A stretch of DNA of 24,640 nt from positions 1 through 24,640 of the forward strand of contig JBBRLA010000033.1 of NCBI GenBank assembly GCA_038231615.1, written 5' to 3'. This document shows positions 1 to 7,094 of this stretch, in pieces. Under the pieces are notes generated by a model that was not told the origin of the DNA, made no database searches, and saw only the letters and a list, made by a program, of their open reading frames with translations. Each line of letters opens with the position of its first letter. Positions within the stretch are counted from its first letter, which is position 1. Position numbers and translations under genes: made by a program. Origin of the DNA: JBBRLA01 sp038231615 (GTDB lineage Bacteria; Myxococcota_A; Polyangia; Palsa-1104; JAEUJZ01).

Positions 1-149
1 ATACCGGCTTCGTTTTGTGACGTTGCGCCGAGCCTTTCGGCAATGTGCTGGATGGCCGCCTGGTGTTGCTGTTTCTCTTGCTGGAGCTGAAGTTCAAGTT
101 CTTCGATTCGATGCTTTGCTGCCTCTAGTTGTGTTTGCTTGTCGTGCAT
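1..149 (-). CDS. Coiled-coil protein, N-terminal fragment (runs off window)
   Basis: The reading frame opens on the minus strand with ATG at 149-147 and stays open to the left edge, giving 49 residues. It begins MHDKQTQLEAAKHRIEELEL and is rich in Gln, Glu and Leu, with Leu/Ile at heptad-like spacing, so a coiled coil is the obvious reading. A GGAGG ribosome-binding site lies 6 bases upstream of the ATG, and the same frame upstream (back to a TGA near 225) has no ATG or GTG, which supports this start. Base composition is less GC-rich than the genes to the right. I do not recognise the family. Transposase-associated proteins and small phage or plasmid proteins often start like this, but nothing here proves it. 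Confidence 0.55.
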   Translation of the reverse strand, partial: MHDKQTQLEAAKHRIEELELQLQQEKQQHQAAIQHIAERLGATSQNEAG

Positions 150-155
150 GGTGGG

Positions 156-160
156 CCTCC
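156..160 (-). promoter_or_regulatory. Ribosome-binding site of the coiled-coil gene
   Basis: GGAGG on the minus strand lies 6 bases before the ATG at 149-147. It is the main reason to accept that start. Confidence 0.5.
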
Positions 161-271
161 GGACAAGAGCGTAGGCCCGGAAGCCGAGGATGGGCAAGCA
201 GCACAGACCAGTGTTGGGGCTGGTGATACACCGTCAGGACAAGCGGGAAGCAGCAGGCGAACCGCTGCCCA

Positions 272-1219
272 TCAGTACGCGCAGTAGCAGTTGGACCCCG
301 ACGAGAGGCACGACGCCGGGCTCTTTAGCACGCACCCCTTGTAGCCCAACATCTTGCAGCCGTCATCATCGTTGATTCCCGGCAGCGACGCGCAGGGGAG
401 CTGCGCGCCGCAGGTCGGATCGCCGTTCAGGTGATAGCAGTTGTCGCTGGCCGCGCGCTCGCAGCGGTTCGCGCAGGAGCCGCAGTTGAGCTTCGAGGCG
501 TCCTGGATGCAGGTGTCCGAGCAAAGCGAGGCGTTGGCGCTGCATTGGATCATCCCGTTGCTACAGGTGCCGGCCCCGGCAGGGTGTCCGCAGGCGCCGC
601 AGTTGGCTCGGTCCTCTTGCAGGTTCGCGCAGACCCCGGAGAAGCCCGGCTTCCCCGGGCAGAAGGTCACGCCCGCCGCCTTACAGGCCGGCTTTCCATC
701 GCTACAGACCGCATCCGGCGGAATCGCGTTCCCGCACGTCCCGCAGTTGGATGGATCGGTGGCCAGCGTCGTGCAGGATGTGTGAGGCGCGGCCCCGCAA
801 AGGTCCGGGTGGTCAGAGGGGCAGGTGCTCTTGCCGTTCGTGCACCCGCCGCCCGTGGGCGCCACCGCCTGGCAGCTTCCGCAATGTTTGGCATCGAAGG
901 AGGTATCGGTGCAGAGGCGACCGCAGGGCACGCAGGGGCTCGGGTTCAGCGCGGCGGTGACGCTGCGATTGTCCGGGGCGCCGGGCACTCCGTTGGCCGC
1001 CGCCAGCGCCCCCGGCGTCCGGTAGAGCAGCTCCTTGACGCCCACGTCGCCGTCGAAGGTCACGGCCAGGCTGCAAGTCAGCGAGGCGCCGGCGGAGAGC
1101 GAGATCGCCGCGCCGCAGGGCGGGTCTTTCAAAAAGGTCGCGGCGTGATAAGTCACCCCGTCCACCTGGAACACGGCGTCGGTGGTCGGGATCTTGGCGA
1201 GTCCGGTACCGGTCCTCAC
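272..1219 (-). CDS. Cys-rich secreted lipoprotein, C-terminal part (frameshifted from 1216-1473)
   Basis: This 315-residue frame opens with GTG at 1219 but is almost certainly the downstream part of the lipoprotein begun at 1473. Its frame continues sensibly upstream of the GTG (PDVPTSVALFSV), and it overlaps the upstream stop by 3 bases. The first ~100 residues look like a beta-rich domain. The rest has many cysteines in repeated patterns of the type CGxC...C..G...C, for example KHCGSC, SNCGTCG, ANCGACG and LNCGSC, spaced about 25-40 residues apart. Such Cys-rich repeat lipoproteins are common in Myxococcota and presumably form disulfide-braced extracellular modules; their function is unknown. 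The protein ends in SNCYCAY. If the shift is real, this half would lack a signal peptide and is probably not made in functional form. Confidence 0.65.
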   Translation of the reverse strand: MRTGTGLAKIPTTDAVFQVDGVTYHAATFLKDPPCGAAISLSAGASLTCSLAVTFDGDVGVKELLYRTPGALAAANGVPGAPDNRSVTAALNPSPCVPCGRLCTDTSFDAKHCGSCQAVAPTGGGCTNGKSTCPSDHPDLCGAAPHTSCTTLATDPSNCGTCGNAIPPDAVCSDGKPACKAAGVTFCPGKPGFSGVCANLQEDRANCGACGHPAGAGTCSNGMIQCSANASLCSDTCIQDASKLNCGSCANRCERAASDNCYHLNGDPTCGAQLPCASLPGINDDDGCKMLGYKGCVLKSPASCLSSGSNCYCAY

Positions 1220-1473
1220 CGAGAAGAGCGCAACGCTTGTGGGGACATCCGGCGCCCCGCGCCGTTGGCCAGCGTCACGCTTACGTAGACCTGGGTCTGG
1301 GTCCAGGGCCCGTCGGTGCCGTTCCTCAGCTTGAGCAGGGACGCCTGGTTCACTCGCAGGCCGAGCTGCCCGGCCTCGGGCATCAGCGAGCCCCCGTCCC
1401 CACCGCCCTGGGGCGAGCTACAGGAGAGAAACGCCGCCAGCCCCAATGGGAAGATGCGCCGGGTCAAGTACAT
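1216..1473 (-). CDS. Cys-rich lipoprotein, N-terminal part with signal peptide (frameshifted)
   Basis: The start is ATG at 1473-1471, with an AAGGGTG Shine-Dalgarno-like stretch about 7 bases upstream; a TTG two codons earlier is less likely. The product begins MYLTRRIFPLGLAAFLSCSS, a short basic-hydrophobic signal peptide ending in a lipobox-like FLSC, so the mature protein would be lipid-anchored at Cys18. A Gly/Ser-rich linker and the start of a beta-rich domain follow (QVYVSVTLANGAG). The frame then goes wrong: RRMSPQALRSSR and a TGA at 1216. Adding one base in the GC-rich stretch around 1253-1262 would join it to the next frame as NGAG-x-PDVPTSVALFSV. It is thus the 5' part of one ~400-residue gene, either a pseudogene or affected by a sequencing error in a GC run. 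Confidence 0.6.
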   Translation of the reverse strand: MYLTRRIFPLGLAAFLSCSSPQGGGDGGSLMPEAGQLGLRVNQASLLKLRNGTDGPWTQTQVYVSVTLANGAGRRMSPQALRSSR

Positions 1474-1765
1474 CGACAATCACCCTTGTGAGTCTGGTGA
1501 TGCGTGTACTACGTCCTGACGTCTGCGGTCAAGAACAAAACTTCTCAACCGGGGGCGGTCAGTTCCGCGACGGGACCTGGGTCTGCCCATTGCCCTTGGT
1601 GCGGGAGTCGTGTGACCGACCTATGGCGACAAAGCGAAAAGGGATGCTCTAGGGCTGCGCCGTCTCTCAGGACGGCATCCGGGCCGCTGGCCTCCTGCGC
1701 CGGCCGGGCCCCTCCTACATGAGGGCCTCCCGGTACGCCTGGCCGAACTGCGCGAGCGCCGGGAG

Positions 1766-1948
1766 TTGACGCGCCGGGCGCTCGGCCGCGACTCCGCCAC
1801 CACGGGACAGACCGTGATCAACGTCGAAGAGGGGCCGGTGCCCGGGGTCGATACCATCGAACGCCTCGCCGCCGCCCTGGGAGTCTCCCCGTGCTGGCTT
1901 GCCTTCGGGCATCAAAAGATATCTATCCCGCTAAAGCTGGCACGCTAA
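1766..1948 (+). CDS. XRE-type helix-turn-helix fragment (possible pseudogene)
   Basis: The frame contains a near-complete Cro/C1-type HTH: LAELRERRELTRRALGRDS, then TVINVEEG, then VDTIERLAAALGVSPCWLAFG. This matches the usual XRE order of helix 1, helix 2-turn-3 and the closing 'tLerLAraLgvs' helix. The listed start is a TTG inside the first helix. The domain itself begins about 30 bases further upstream, where the frame is open back to about 1613 but has no ATG or GTG. An ATG at 1623 (MATKRKGML) lies in another frame and stops at TAG 1650, so a frameshift between the two is possible. Only about 10 residues follow the HTH, ending in the 14-bp duplication. As it stands it would be a single-domain DNA-binding protein at best; a decayed regulator is as likely. 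Confidence 0.45.
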   Translation: MTRRALGRDSATTGQTVINVEEGPVPGVDTIERLAAALGVSPCWLAFGHQKISIPLKLAR

Positions 1949-1963
1949 GGCTGGCACGCTAAG
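1936..1963 (+). repeat. 14-bp perfect tandem duplication
   Basis: GCTGGCACGCTAAG occurs twice back to back (1936-1949 and 1950-1963). The first copy supplies the TAA stop of the HTH frame. A slippage duplication is the simplest reading. Confidence 0.8.
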
Positions 1964-2054
1964 GCTTCCTCGACAGTTGAGCGGCTTCGTTCAACGACCG
2001 CCGCATTCGGGTGGCGATGCGCCTAGCGGCGCCGGGTGCTATCCTCATCCGGCG

Positions 2055-3080
2055 ATGATCGGATCGGAAGCCAGCCCCGGCGAACGAGAGCTTGTCCTCG
2101 GGCTCCTCAAGCGGTACGGATGGAACACCACCTCGTTCCAGGTGCTGGAGCCGGGCTTTCGCTACTTCTTCGATGGACAGGACGCCAGCGTCGCCTACGC
2201 CGACACCGGCAGCGCCTGGGTCGCCGCCGGTGCCCCCATCGCCTCCGAAGAGGCCACCCCGGACGTCGCCGGCCGCTTCCTCCGCGCCGCCAGAGAGCAT
2301 GGCCGCCGTGCCTGCTTCTTCGCCGTGGAAGACCGCTTCGCCCGGCAGGGGGCCCTGCGCCGGCTCCTCATCGGCGAGCAGCCGGTCTTCGATCCCGCCG
2401 CCTGGGAGACCACGGTGAAACGCACCCCCAGCCTGCGGGAGCAGTTCCGCCGCGCCCGGAACAAGGGCGTGACCGTGCGCGCGCTGCCCCTCGCCGAGAT
2501 CCAGGACCCCCAGGGCCCCTGCCGCCTCGCCATCGAGAGGTTGATCACCCGATGGATGAGCGCTCGGAGGATGGCCGCAATGGGCTTTCTGGTGAAGGTC
2601 CAGCCCTTCGCCTTCCCGGCGGAGCGACGCTACCTGGTGGCGGAGTTGAACGGCCGCCTCATCGGGTTCCTGGCGGCGGTGCCGATCTACGCCCGCGAGG
2701 GCTGGCTCCTGGAGAACCTTCTGCGCGAACCCGCAGCGCAAAACGGCACCACCGAGGTGCTGGTCGATGCGGCGATGCGTCTCTTGAACGGCGAGGGCGC
2801 CCGCCGGGTGACTCTCGGCCTGGCCCCGCTCTCCGGTGGCGTCAACGGCTGGCTGCGCCTGGCTCGGGACCTGACCTTGGGCCTGTACAACTTCCACGGC
2901 GTGCGCGCCTTCAAGTCCAAGTTTCGCCCGCAGGCCTGGGAGCCGGTCTACCTGTGCTACCCCGCTCATCGCCTCGCCGGGCCGCTCGCCGTATACGACA
3001 CCCTGGCCGCCTTTGCCCAGGGCGACCTGCCCGGCTTCGGCCTGAAGACCCTCATCGCCCTCCTGCAGATCTGGAATTGA
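2055..3080 (+). CDS. DUF2156 / phosphatidylglycerol lysyltransferase C-terminal domain protein
   Basis: The 341-residue protein matches the soluble C-terminal (double-GNAT) domain of MprF/LPG synthases. Family signatures run in order: a YADTGSAWVAAGAPI-type strand-turn early on, SLREQFRRARNKGV in the middle, then YLVAELNGRLIGFLAAVPIY, GWLLENLLR, NGTTEVLVDAAM and VTLGLAPLSG. No transmembrane flippase domain precedes it, so this is the stand-alone form. MprF relatives move an amino acid from aminoacyl-tRNA to phosphatidylglycerol; whether this one does is not shown by sequence. I chose ATG 2055 over an upstream TTG (1977) because the upstream residues are low-complexity and do not look like the family. 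It is followed after 89 bases by the glycosyltransferase-like gene on the same strand. Confidence 0.8.
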   Translation: MIGSEASPGERELVLGLLKRYGWNTTSFQVLEPGFRYFFDGQDASVAYADTGSAWVAAGAPIASEEATPDVAGRFLRAAREHGRRACFFAVEDRFARQGALRRLLIGEQPVFDPAAWETTVKRTPSLREQFRRARNKGVTVRALPLAEIQDPQGPCRLAIERLITRWMSARRMAAMGFLVKVQPFAFPAERRYLVAELNGRLIGFLAAVPIYAREGWLLENLLREPAAQNGTTEVLVDAAMRLLNGEGARRVTLGLAPLSGGVNGWLRLARDLTLGLYNFHGVRAFKSKFRPQAWEPVYLCYPAHRLAGPLAVYDTLAAFAQGDLPGFGLKTLIALLQIWN

Positions 3081-3169
3081 ATCTGGTTTAGCGCGCCTCG
3101 CTCGGCGGGATCAAGAAGGTCGGCGACGTATTTTCTGGATTCGGCGCTGGCAGTCACAGATCGCTTGAA

Positions 3170-5101
3170 GTGGAGCGGCGTATCGCGTTATCCAGTCCCA
3201 TGGGCAGCACCCTGGGTTTTGCGATATGGCTTTTCGAAAGTCTTCTGGCGCTGGCCGCCGCCTACGTGGTGGCGACCCGGGCAGCGGCCGGTCGCGGCAT
3301 CGTCGAGCGGGGCATCGTGACGATTCTTGTGTCGACCACCACCATTCTCATTGCCATCTACGCCTGTGCGCTGGCCCATGAGCTGGCACCAGTGCCCTTG
3401 GCGGGGGTGGCGCTTTTGCTCCACGGCGTCATCCTGGCCGTCGCGGTACGCGGGACCCGCCGATCGGCTCTTTTGACGACCTTTCTGAACGATGCCGGGG
3501 CGCCGGCCCGGCTGCTGCGCGAGTTCCGCCGGGAGCGAGAACTGGCCGGGCTCTGTCTTTTGCCCGCCGTCGCGGCGCTTCTGGTCAGCAGCCTGATCAT
3601 CTGGTTTTACCGATCGTGGACCTGGGACCCCACCTGGTACCACGTCCCCATCACGAACTTCGCCATCCAGACGCGCTCCATCGATGTCGTCCTGGCCAGC
3701 AACGCCTGGACCATGGGGTTCCCGCGCAACGTCGAGATGCTCGCCGTCTGGGATGTCATCTTTCCCATGCATCACAAGTTCGACGATCTGCCCCAGCTTC
3801 CCTTTGCGTTCCTGGGGGCGCTGGGGGTGGCCGCCTTCTGCAGAAGGGCCGAGGTCAGAAGGACGATCAGCGTTGCCTGTGGGGCCATGTGGATCGCCAT
3901 GCCCGCGGTGTTTCTCCAGATCCACAGCACCCATGTGGACGTGGCGGTCGGCGCGTTGCTGATCGTCGGCGTCTATTACATGACCCAGCGCAACTTCGAT
4001 CGTCTCGCACGCTGGATGACCCTCATCGCTTTCGGTCTGTATGCCGGGACCAAGACCACCGGGTTGTTCCATGGGGCGCTGGTTTTGCCCTGGGTGGCGG
4101 GCCGCATGATCGGCGAACTTCGGGCAGCTCGGGGCCGGCGTGGGCGGCTTTTGGCCGACATGGTGGCCTCGCTGGCGGTCATGGCGAGCGTCGGGTTCGT
4201 CATCTATATTCGGAATCTCGTCCTTTTGCACAATCCCATCTGGCCGCTCCGCGTTCGGGTCCCGATTCTGGGCTGGAACCTTCCGGGCGAGGTCCCCCCG
4301 GACGTCCTGGGCAGTCCACCCTTCTTTTCGGCACCGGGATCGTTTCAGGCGATGTTGAAAAGCTGGTACACGTTTGCGCCAGCCTATTGTCCCGATGTTC
4401 GCACGGGTGGGTTTGGCCTGCTCTTTCAGTTCCTGACCCTGCCCTGCATCTTCCTCATCGTCATCCAGGCGCTTCGCGGAAAGGCACCGCGCGTCTATCT
4501 TCCGGTGCTTGCGCTCTTTGTCCTCTCGGTCGTCGGCCCCAGCGCATGGTCGCCCAGACACACGATCGGCATCGCTTCGGCCGCGATCATTGCGTTCGGA
4601 ATGGTCCATTCCTTGGCCAAAGGTCGGCTCCAGAAAGGTCTGCTCTCCATCGTGGCGGTCGGTCTGACGGCGGCCACGTATGTGCGCGCCCTGCCGGGCT
4701 ACATCGCCTTTCCCACGCACTTCGCGCGCGCGGTCGCCGCCGATGACCTCCACCGCGCAACCATCCGGTTCTGGGACCCGATTTGTTTGCCCGAGCCGCT
4801 GGCGCTGCTGAAAGAAACCGAACTGAGGCCGGGCGATGTCGTGGTCTTCGACGAGCATACGGCCTATATCTCGGAGCTGTGGACCCGGGATTATCGCAAC
4901 CGCCTGATCCGGATCGACCCTGGCAAAGGCGGCGACGCAGCCTATGCGAAAGCGTTGCGGGAAGCCCACCCGCGGTGGATGAGCGTCGGGCGAGGATCGC
5001 CGGCGGAGCGCTTCGTGCTGCACCGGCCCGGCTCGTTCTCATTCCTGTCCGAGGCCCCCCACAAGACGGCCATCTACCGCGTCAACGATGAGAAGTGGTA
5101 G
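3170..5101 (+). CDS. Polytopic membrane protein, GT-C/glycosyltransferase family 39-like
   Basis: About 640 residues with roughly ten or more hydrophobic membrane segments through most of the length, then a soluble tail of about 130 residues. Between the second and third membrane clusters is WTWDPTWYHVPITNFAIQTR. Its acidic residue after a membrane helix, followed by a W/Y-H segment, recalls the first luminal loop of GT-C enzymes (PMT/ArnT/GT39), where the catalytic Asp sits. A later loop reads GPSAWSPRHTIGIA, a position where GT39 members often have a conserved R/H. A role in sugar transfer from a polyprenyl-phosphate donor on the outer face of the membrane is an inference. The start is GTG 3170 or, equally possible, ATG 3200; neither has a strong ribosome-binding site. 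GC content is similar to its neighbours. Confidence 0.65.
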   Translation: MERRIALSSPMGSTLGFAIWLFESLLALAAAYVVATRAAAGRGIVERGIVTILVSTTTILIAIYACALAHELAPVPLAGVALLLHGVILAVAVRGTRRSALLTTFLNDAGAPARLLREFRRERELAGLCLLPAVAALLVSSLIIWFYRSWTWDPTWYHVPITNFAIQTRSIDVVLASNAWTMGFPRNVEMLAVWDVIFPMHHKFDDLPQLPFAFLGALGVAAFCRRAEVRRTISVACGAMWIAMPAVFLQIHSTHVDVAVGALLIVGVYYMTQRNFDRLARWMTLIAFGLYAGTKTTGLFHGALVLPWVAGRMIGELRAARGRRGRLLADMVASLAVMASVGFVIYIRNLVLLHNPIWPLRVRVPILGWNLPGEVPPDVLGSPPFFSAPGSFQAMLKSWYTFAPAYCPDVRTGGFGLLFQFLTLPCIFLIVIQALRGKAPRVYLPVLALFVLSVVGPSAWSPRHTIGIASAAIIAFGMVHSLAKGRLQKGLLSIVAVGLTAATYVRALPGYIAFPTHFARAVAADDLHRATIRFWDPICLPEPLALLKETELRPGDVVVFDEHTAYISELWTRDYRNRLIRIDPGKGGDAAYAKALREAHPRWMSVGRGSPAERFVLHRPGSFSFLSEAPHKTAIYRVNDEKW

Positions 5102-5157
5102 ATCCGCGGCCGAGATTCGCTGCCCCGGTCCTCAGGTCGCCGTGCTATCCTGTTGCG

Positions 5158-5958
5158 ATGACTTCCCTGCCGGCAGTGCTCGGCATCAACCTGTGGCTCG
5201 TCGCCTTGGTGGTGCCGTATCTGCTGGCCCTCTCGCACGCCCGCGTGGGTCATGGCGCTCCTTACTGGGTCAGCGCCGCTTTGCCGCTAGCGCCGATCCT
5301 GCTCTTTTCCTACCTGCGCCACCTCCGTCATCCCATCGCCGCCACGGCGCTGCTGTGCGGGGTACCGCTGCTCTGCGTGGTCCCTGGCGCCGATGGGACC
5401 CTCCTTTACACGTCGCTGCCGCGCCTGGCGGTGGCGATCCAGGCGGTGGTGCTGCTCTTGTATCTGGTGGCGGCTTCCCGCGCCCTGTCCGCGCCTTGCT
5501 GGGACGGGCCCGAGGCGCAGACCACCCCCCTTCAGGCCGCCGAGGTCCCGCTGCGCTGGCGTCGTCGCGTATTCTTGTATCGTGCGCTCTTCGTGCTGTG
5601 CCTGGCGGTGCCGCTGGTGATGCTCTACGGCATCGACCTGCATCCGGCGAACCTGCGCGCCTTGCGGCTCTCGTTCGGGCGGCCGGGGGCAAAGGAGGCC
5701 GGGTCCTTGGCGCGCATCTCAGCGGTACAAGCGGCGGCTACCGCGGCGGTGGCGCTGCTGTGGGTGGCGGCTTACCGGGTGTGCTTCCTCGGGTTGCTCT
5801 CCGGCCACCTGCTTCATGACCGGGAGGTCAATCTGCACACCGCGGCCCTGCAAAAGGAAGCCCGTCGCGGGCGGCCCCGGCCTCAGTTTTATCTTGCGAT
5901 GCTGCTGGCACTTGGCAGCATGATCTCGCTCATCTGGCGGAGTCTGCGTTCACCATGA
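5158..5958 (+). CDS. Integral membrane protein of unknown function (MoxR operon, first gene)
   Basis: This 266-residue protein has several clear hydrophobic segments: at the N-terminus (INLWLVALVVPYLLALS), near residues 40-60, 65-80, 90-105, 150-170 and 195-225, and at the C-terminus (FYLAMLLALGSMISLIW). A charged loop around residues 110-145 separates the two halves. I do not recognise a named family and see no catalytic motif. ATG 5158 is the likely start; the frame extends upstream to GTG 5095, but that part overlaps the end of the preceding gene and reads as low-complexity. Its stop overlaps the next gene's ATG by 4 bases, so it belongs to the same transcription unit as the PPIase, DUF4350, MoxR and DUF58 genes. 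Confidence 0.75.
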   Translation: MTSLPAVLGINLWLVALVVPYLLALSHARVGHGAPYWVSAALPLAPILLFSYLRHLRHPIAATALLCGVPLLCVVPGADGTLLYTSLPRLAVAIQAVVLLLYLVAASRALSAPCWDGPEAQTTPLQAAEVPLRWRRRVFLYRALFVLCLAVPLVMLYGIDLHPANLRALRLSFGRPGAKEAGSLARISAVQAAATAAVALLWVAAYRVCFLGLLSGHLLHDREVNLHTAALQKEARRGRPRPQFYLAMLLALGSMISLIWRSLRSP

Positions 5959-6149
5959 AGAACTTCCCTTACTTTCAATTCCTTACCCTGCTCCTGATGG
6001 GGGGGAGCCTGGTTTTCTTCTGGGAGTGCATCGCCTATCTGGCCCGGCGCGATTACGTCGCCTCGGGCCTCCTGACCTTCATCGGCGCCTTCACCTTGTG
6101 GGTTGGCAGTGAGCTGGCCCGCCTGGCGCTGGCGGAGCGCGCGGCATGA
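5955..6149 (+). CDS. Small two-helix membrane protein
   Basis: A 64-residue protein with two hydrophobic segments: FPYFQFLTLLLMGGSLVFFW near the N-terminus and VASGLLTFIGAFTLWVGSEL near the C-terminus, separated by a short charged turn (YLARRDY). The ATG overlaps the upstream stop (ATGA at 5955-5958) and its own stop overlaps the PPIase ATG in the same way at 6146-6149, so all three genes are translationally coupled. No family is recognised. Its place in the operon suggests a small subunit or assembly partner of the membrane protein before it, but that is only inference. Confidence 0.7.
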   Translation: MKNFPYFQFLTLLLMGGSLVFFWECIAYLARRDYVASGLLTFIGAFTLWVGSELARLALAERAA

Positions 6150-7087
6150 CCCCCCGATGGTCCCATCGAGTCTTTCGAGGTGACCCGTTGTGCCGGGTCG
6201 CGGTCCTTGTCCTGTGGGCGGCTTGCGACCACCCTCCGCCCCAGGTGAACATCCGCGAACTGCCGGCCCCGGCTCCGGTCCCCGCCGACCAGATCGCCGC
6301 CGAGGTGAATGGCCGGGCCATCTCCCTCGCCGAGGTGGCGACCCAGGCCCGGGCCGCGGGCACGACCTCCAAGGAAGCGCTGGCCGCCCTGGTGAACGCG
6401 GAACTGCTCTCCAGAGAGGCGGAGCGCCGCGGTCTGGTGGCCGATCCCGAGGTGCAGGTCACGGCGAAGCGCGAAGCGGTGCGGGTGTATCTGCAAAAGA
6501 CCTTCGAGAAGGAGGTCACGCCGGACAACGCCGTGGACGAAAGCATGCTGCACAAGGCCTACGATCGCCAGCTCGGCCGGCTGGTCCACCCGGCCATACG
6601 GCTGGCCGAACAGATCCTGATCCTGAGCGATAAAGAGAACGCCAACGCCAGGGAACTGGCCGAGAAGATCCGCGAGAAGGCGGCCCGCGCCCAGACAATC
6701 GAGCAGTTCAAGCAGGTGGCGACCGAGTTCCAGGACACCGGAAGGCAGCTCGGCCTGGGCGTGACCCTCCAGGAAGGCACCACCGCCCGGCACGGTTCGA
6801 CGGTGGAGGAATTCGCAAAAGCGACCTTCGACCTGAAGCAGCCGGGCGATGTGTCGCCGGTGGTACGTACCAAGTTCGGCTATCACATCATCTGGCTGAC
6901 CCGGGAGATCCCCGAGGAGAACATCACCTTCAAGCAGGCGGCGCCCAAGATCCGCGAGGGCCTATGGCCGGCGGTACAACAGCGGGCTTTCGCGAAGATG
7001 CAGGAGAAGCTGGCCGATCAACATCAGGTCACCACCTACCCGGCTCGCCTGTCGCAGATCAAGGACGACGACGCCCTCCCGTTCTAG
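6146..7087 (+). CDS. Parvulin-type peptidyl-prolyl isomerase, probable lipoprotein (SurA/PrsA/PpiD-like)
   Basis: The protein has 313 residues. The N-terminus is basic, then hydrophobic (CRVAVLVLWAACDHPPP), giving a possible lipobox at Cys27, although Trp at -3 is atypical. A proline-rich linker leads into a SurA-N-like helical region beginning IAAEVNGRAISLAEV and including ALAALVNAELLSREAERRGL. The parvulin domain follows at about residues 145-250, with HPAIRLAEQILI, FKQVATEFQDTG, GLGVTLQEGT, FAKATFDLKQPGDVSPVV and the family's closing FGYHIIWLT. Such proteins help fold exported proteins at the outer face of the inner membrane or in the periplasm. It sits between small membrane proteins and a DUF4350/MoxR/DUF58 block, so its clients may be the operon's own exported products. 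Confidence 0.88.
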   Translation: MTPRWSHRVFRGDPLCRVAVLVLWAACDHPPPQVNIRELPAPAPVPADQIAAEVNGRAISLAEVATQARAAGTTSKEALAALVNAELLSREAERRGLVADPEVQVTAKREAVRVYLQKTFEKEVTPDNAVDESMLHKAYDRQLGRLVHPAIRLAEQILILSDKENANARELAEKIREKAARAQTIEQFKQVATEFQDTGRQLGLGVTLQEGTTARHGSTVEEFAKATFDLKQPGDVSPVVRTKFGYHIIWLTREIPEENITFKQAAPKIREGLWPAVQQRAFAKMQEKLADQHQVTTYPARLSQIKDDDALPF

Positions 7088-7094
7088 GCTTACG

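Noticed and set aside
431..1288. 285-residue plus-strand frame
   Set aside because: Antisense to the Cys-rich lipoprotein; Ala/Arg/Gly-rich without motifs, whereas the minus strand has regular CGxC repeats.
1490..1600. Promoter for the Cys-rich lipoprotein (TTGACC on the minus strand)
   Set aside because: The -35-like hexamer has no acceptable -10 at 16-18 bases.
3188..5023. 611-residue open frame on the minus strand
   Set aside because: Antisense to the membrane protein gene; rich in His, Arg, Gln, Asp and Gly with no hydrophobic core or motif, as expected of a GC-rich shadow.
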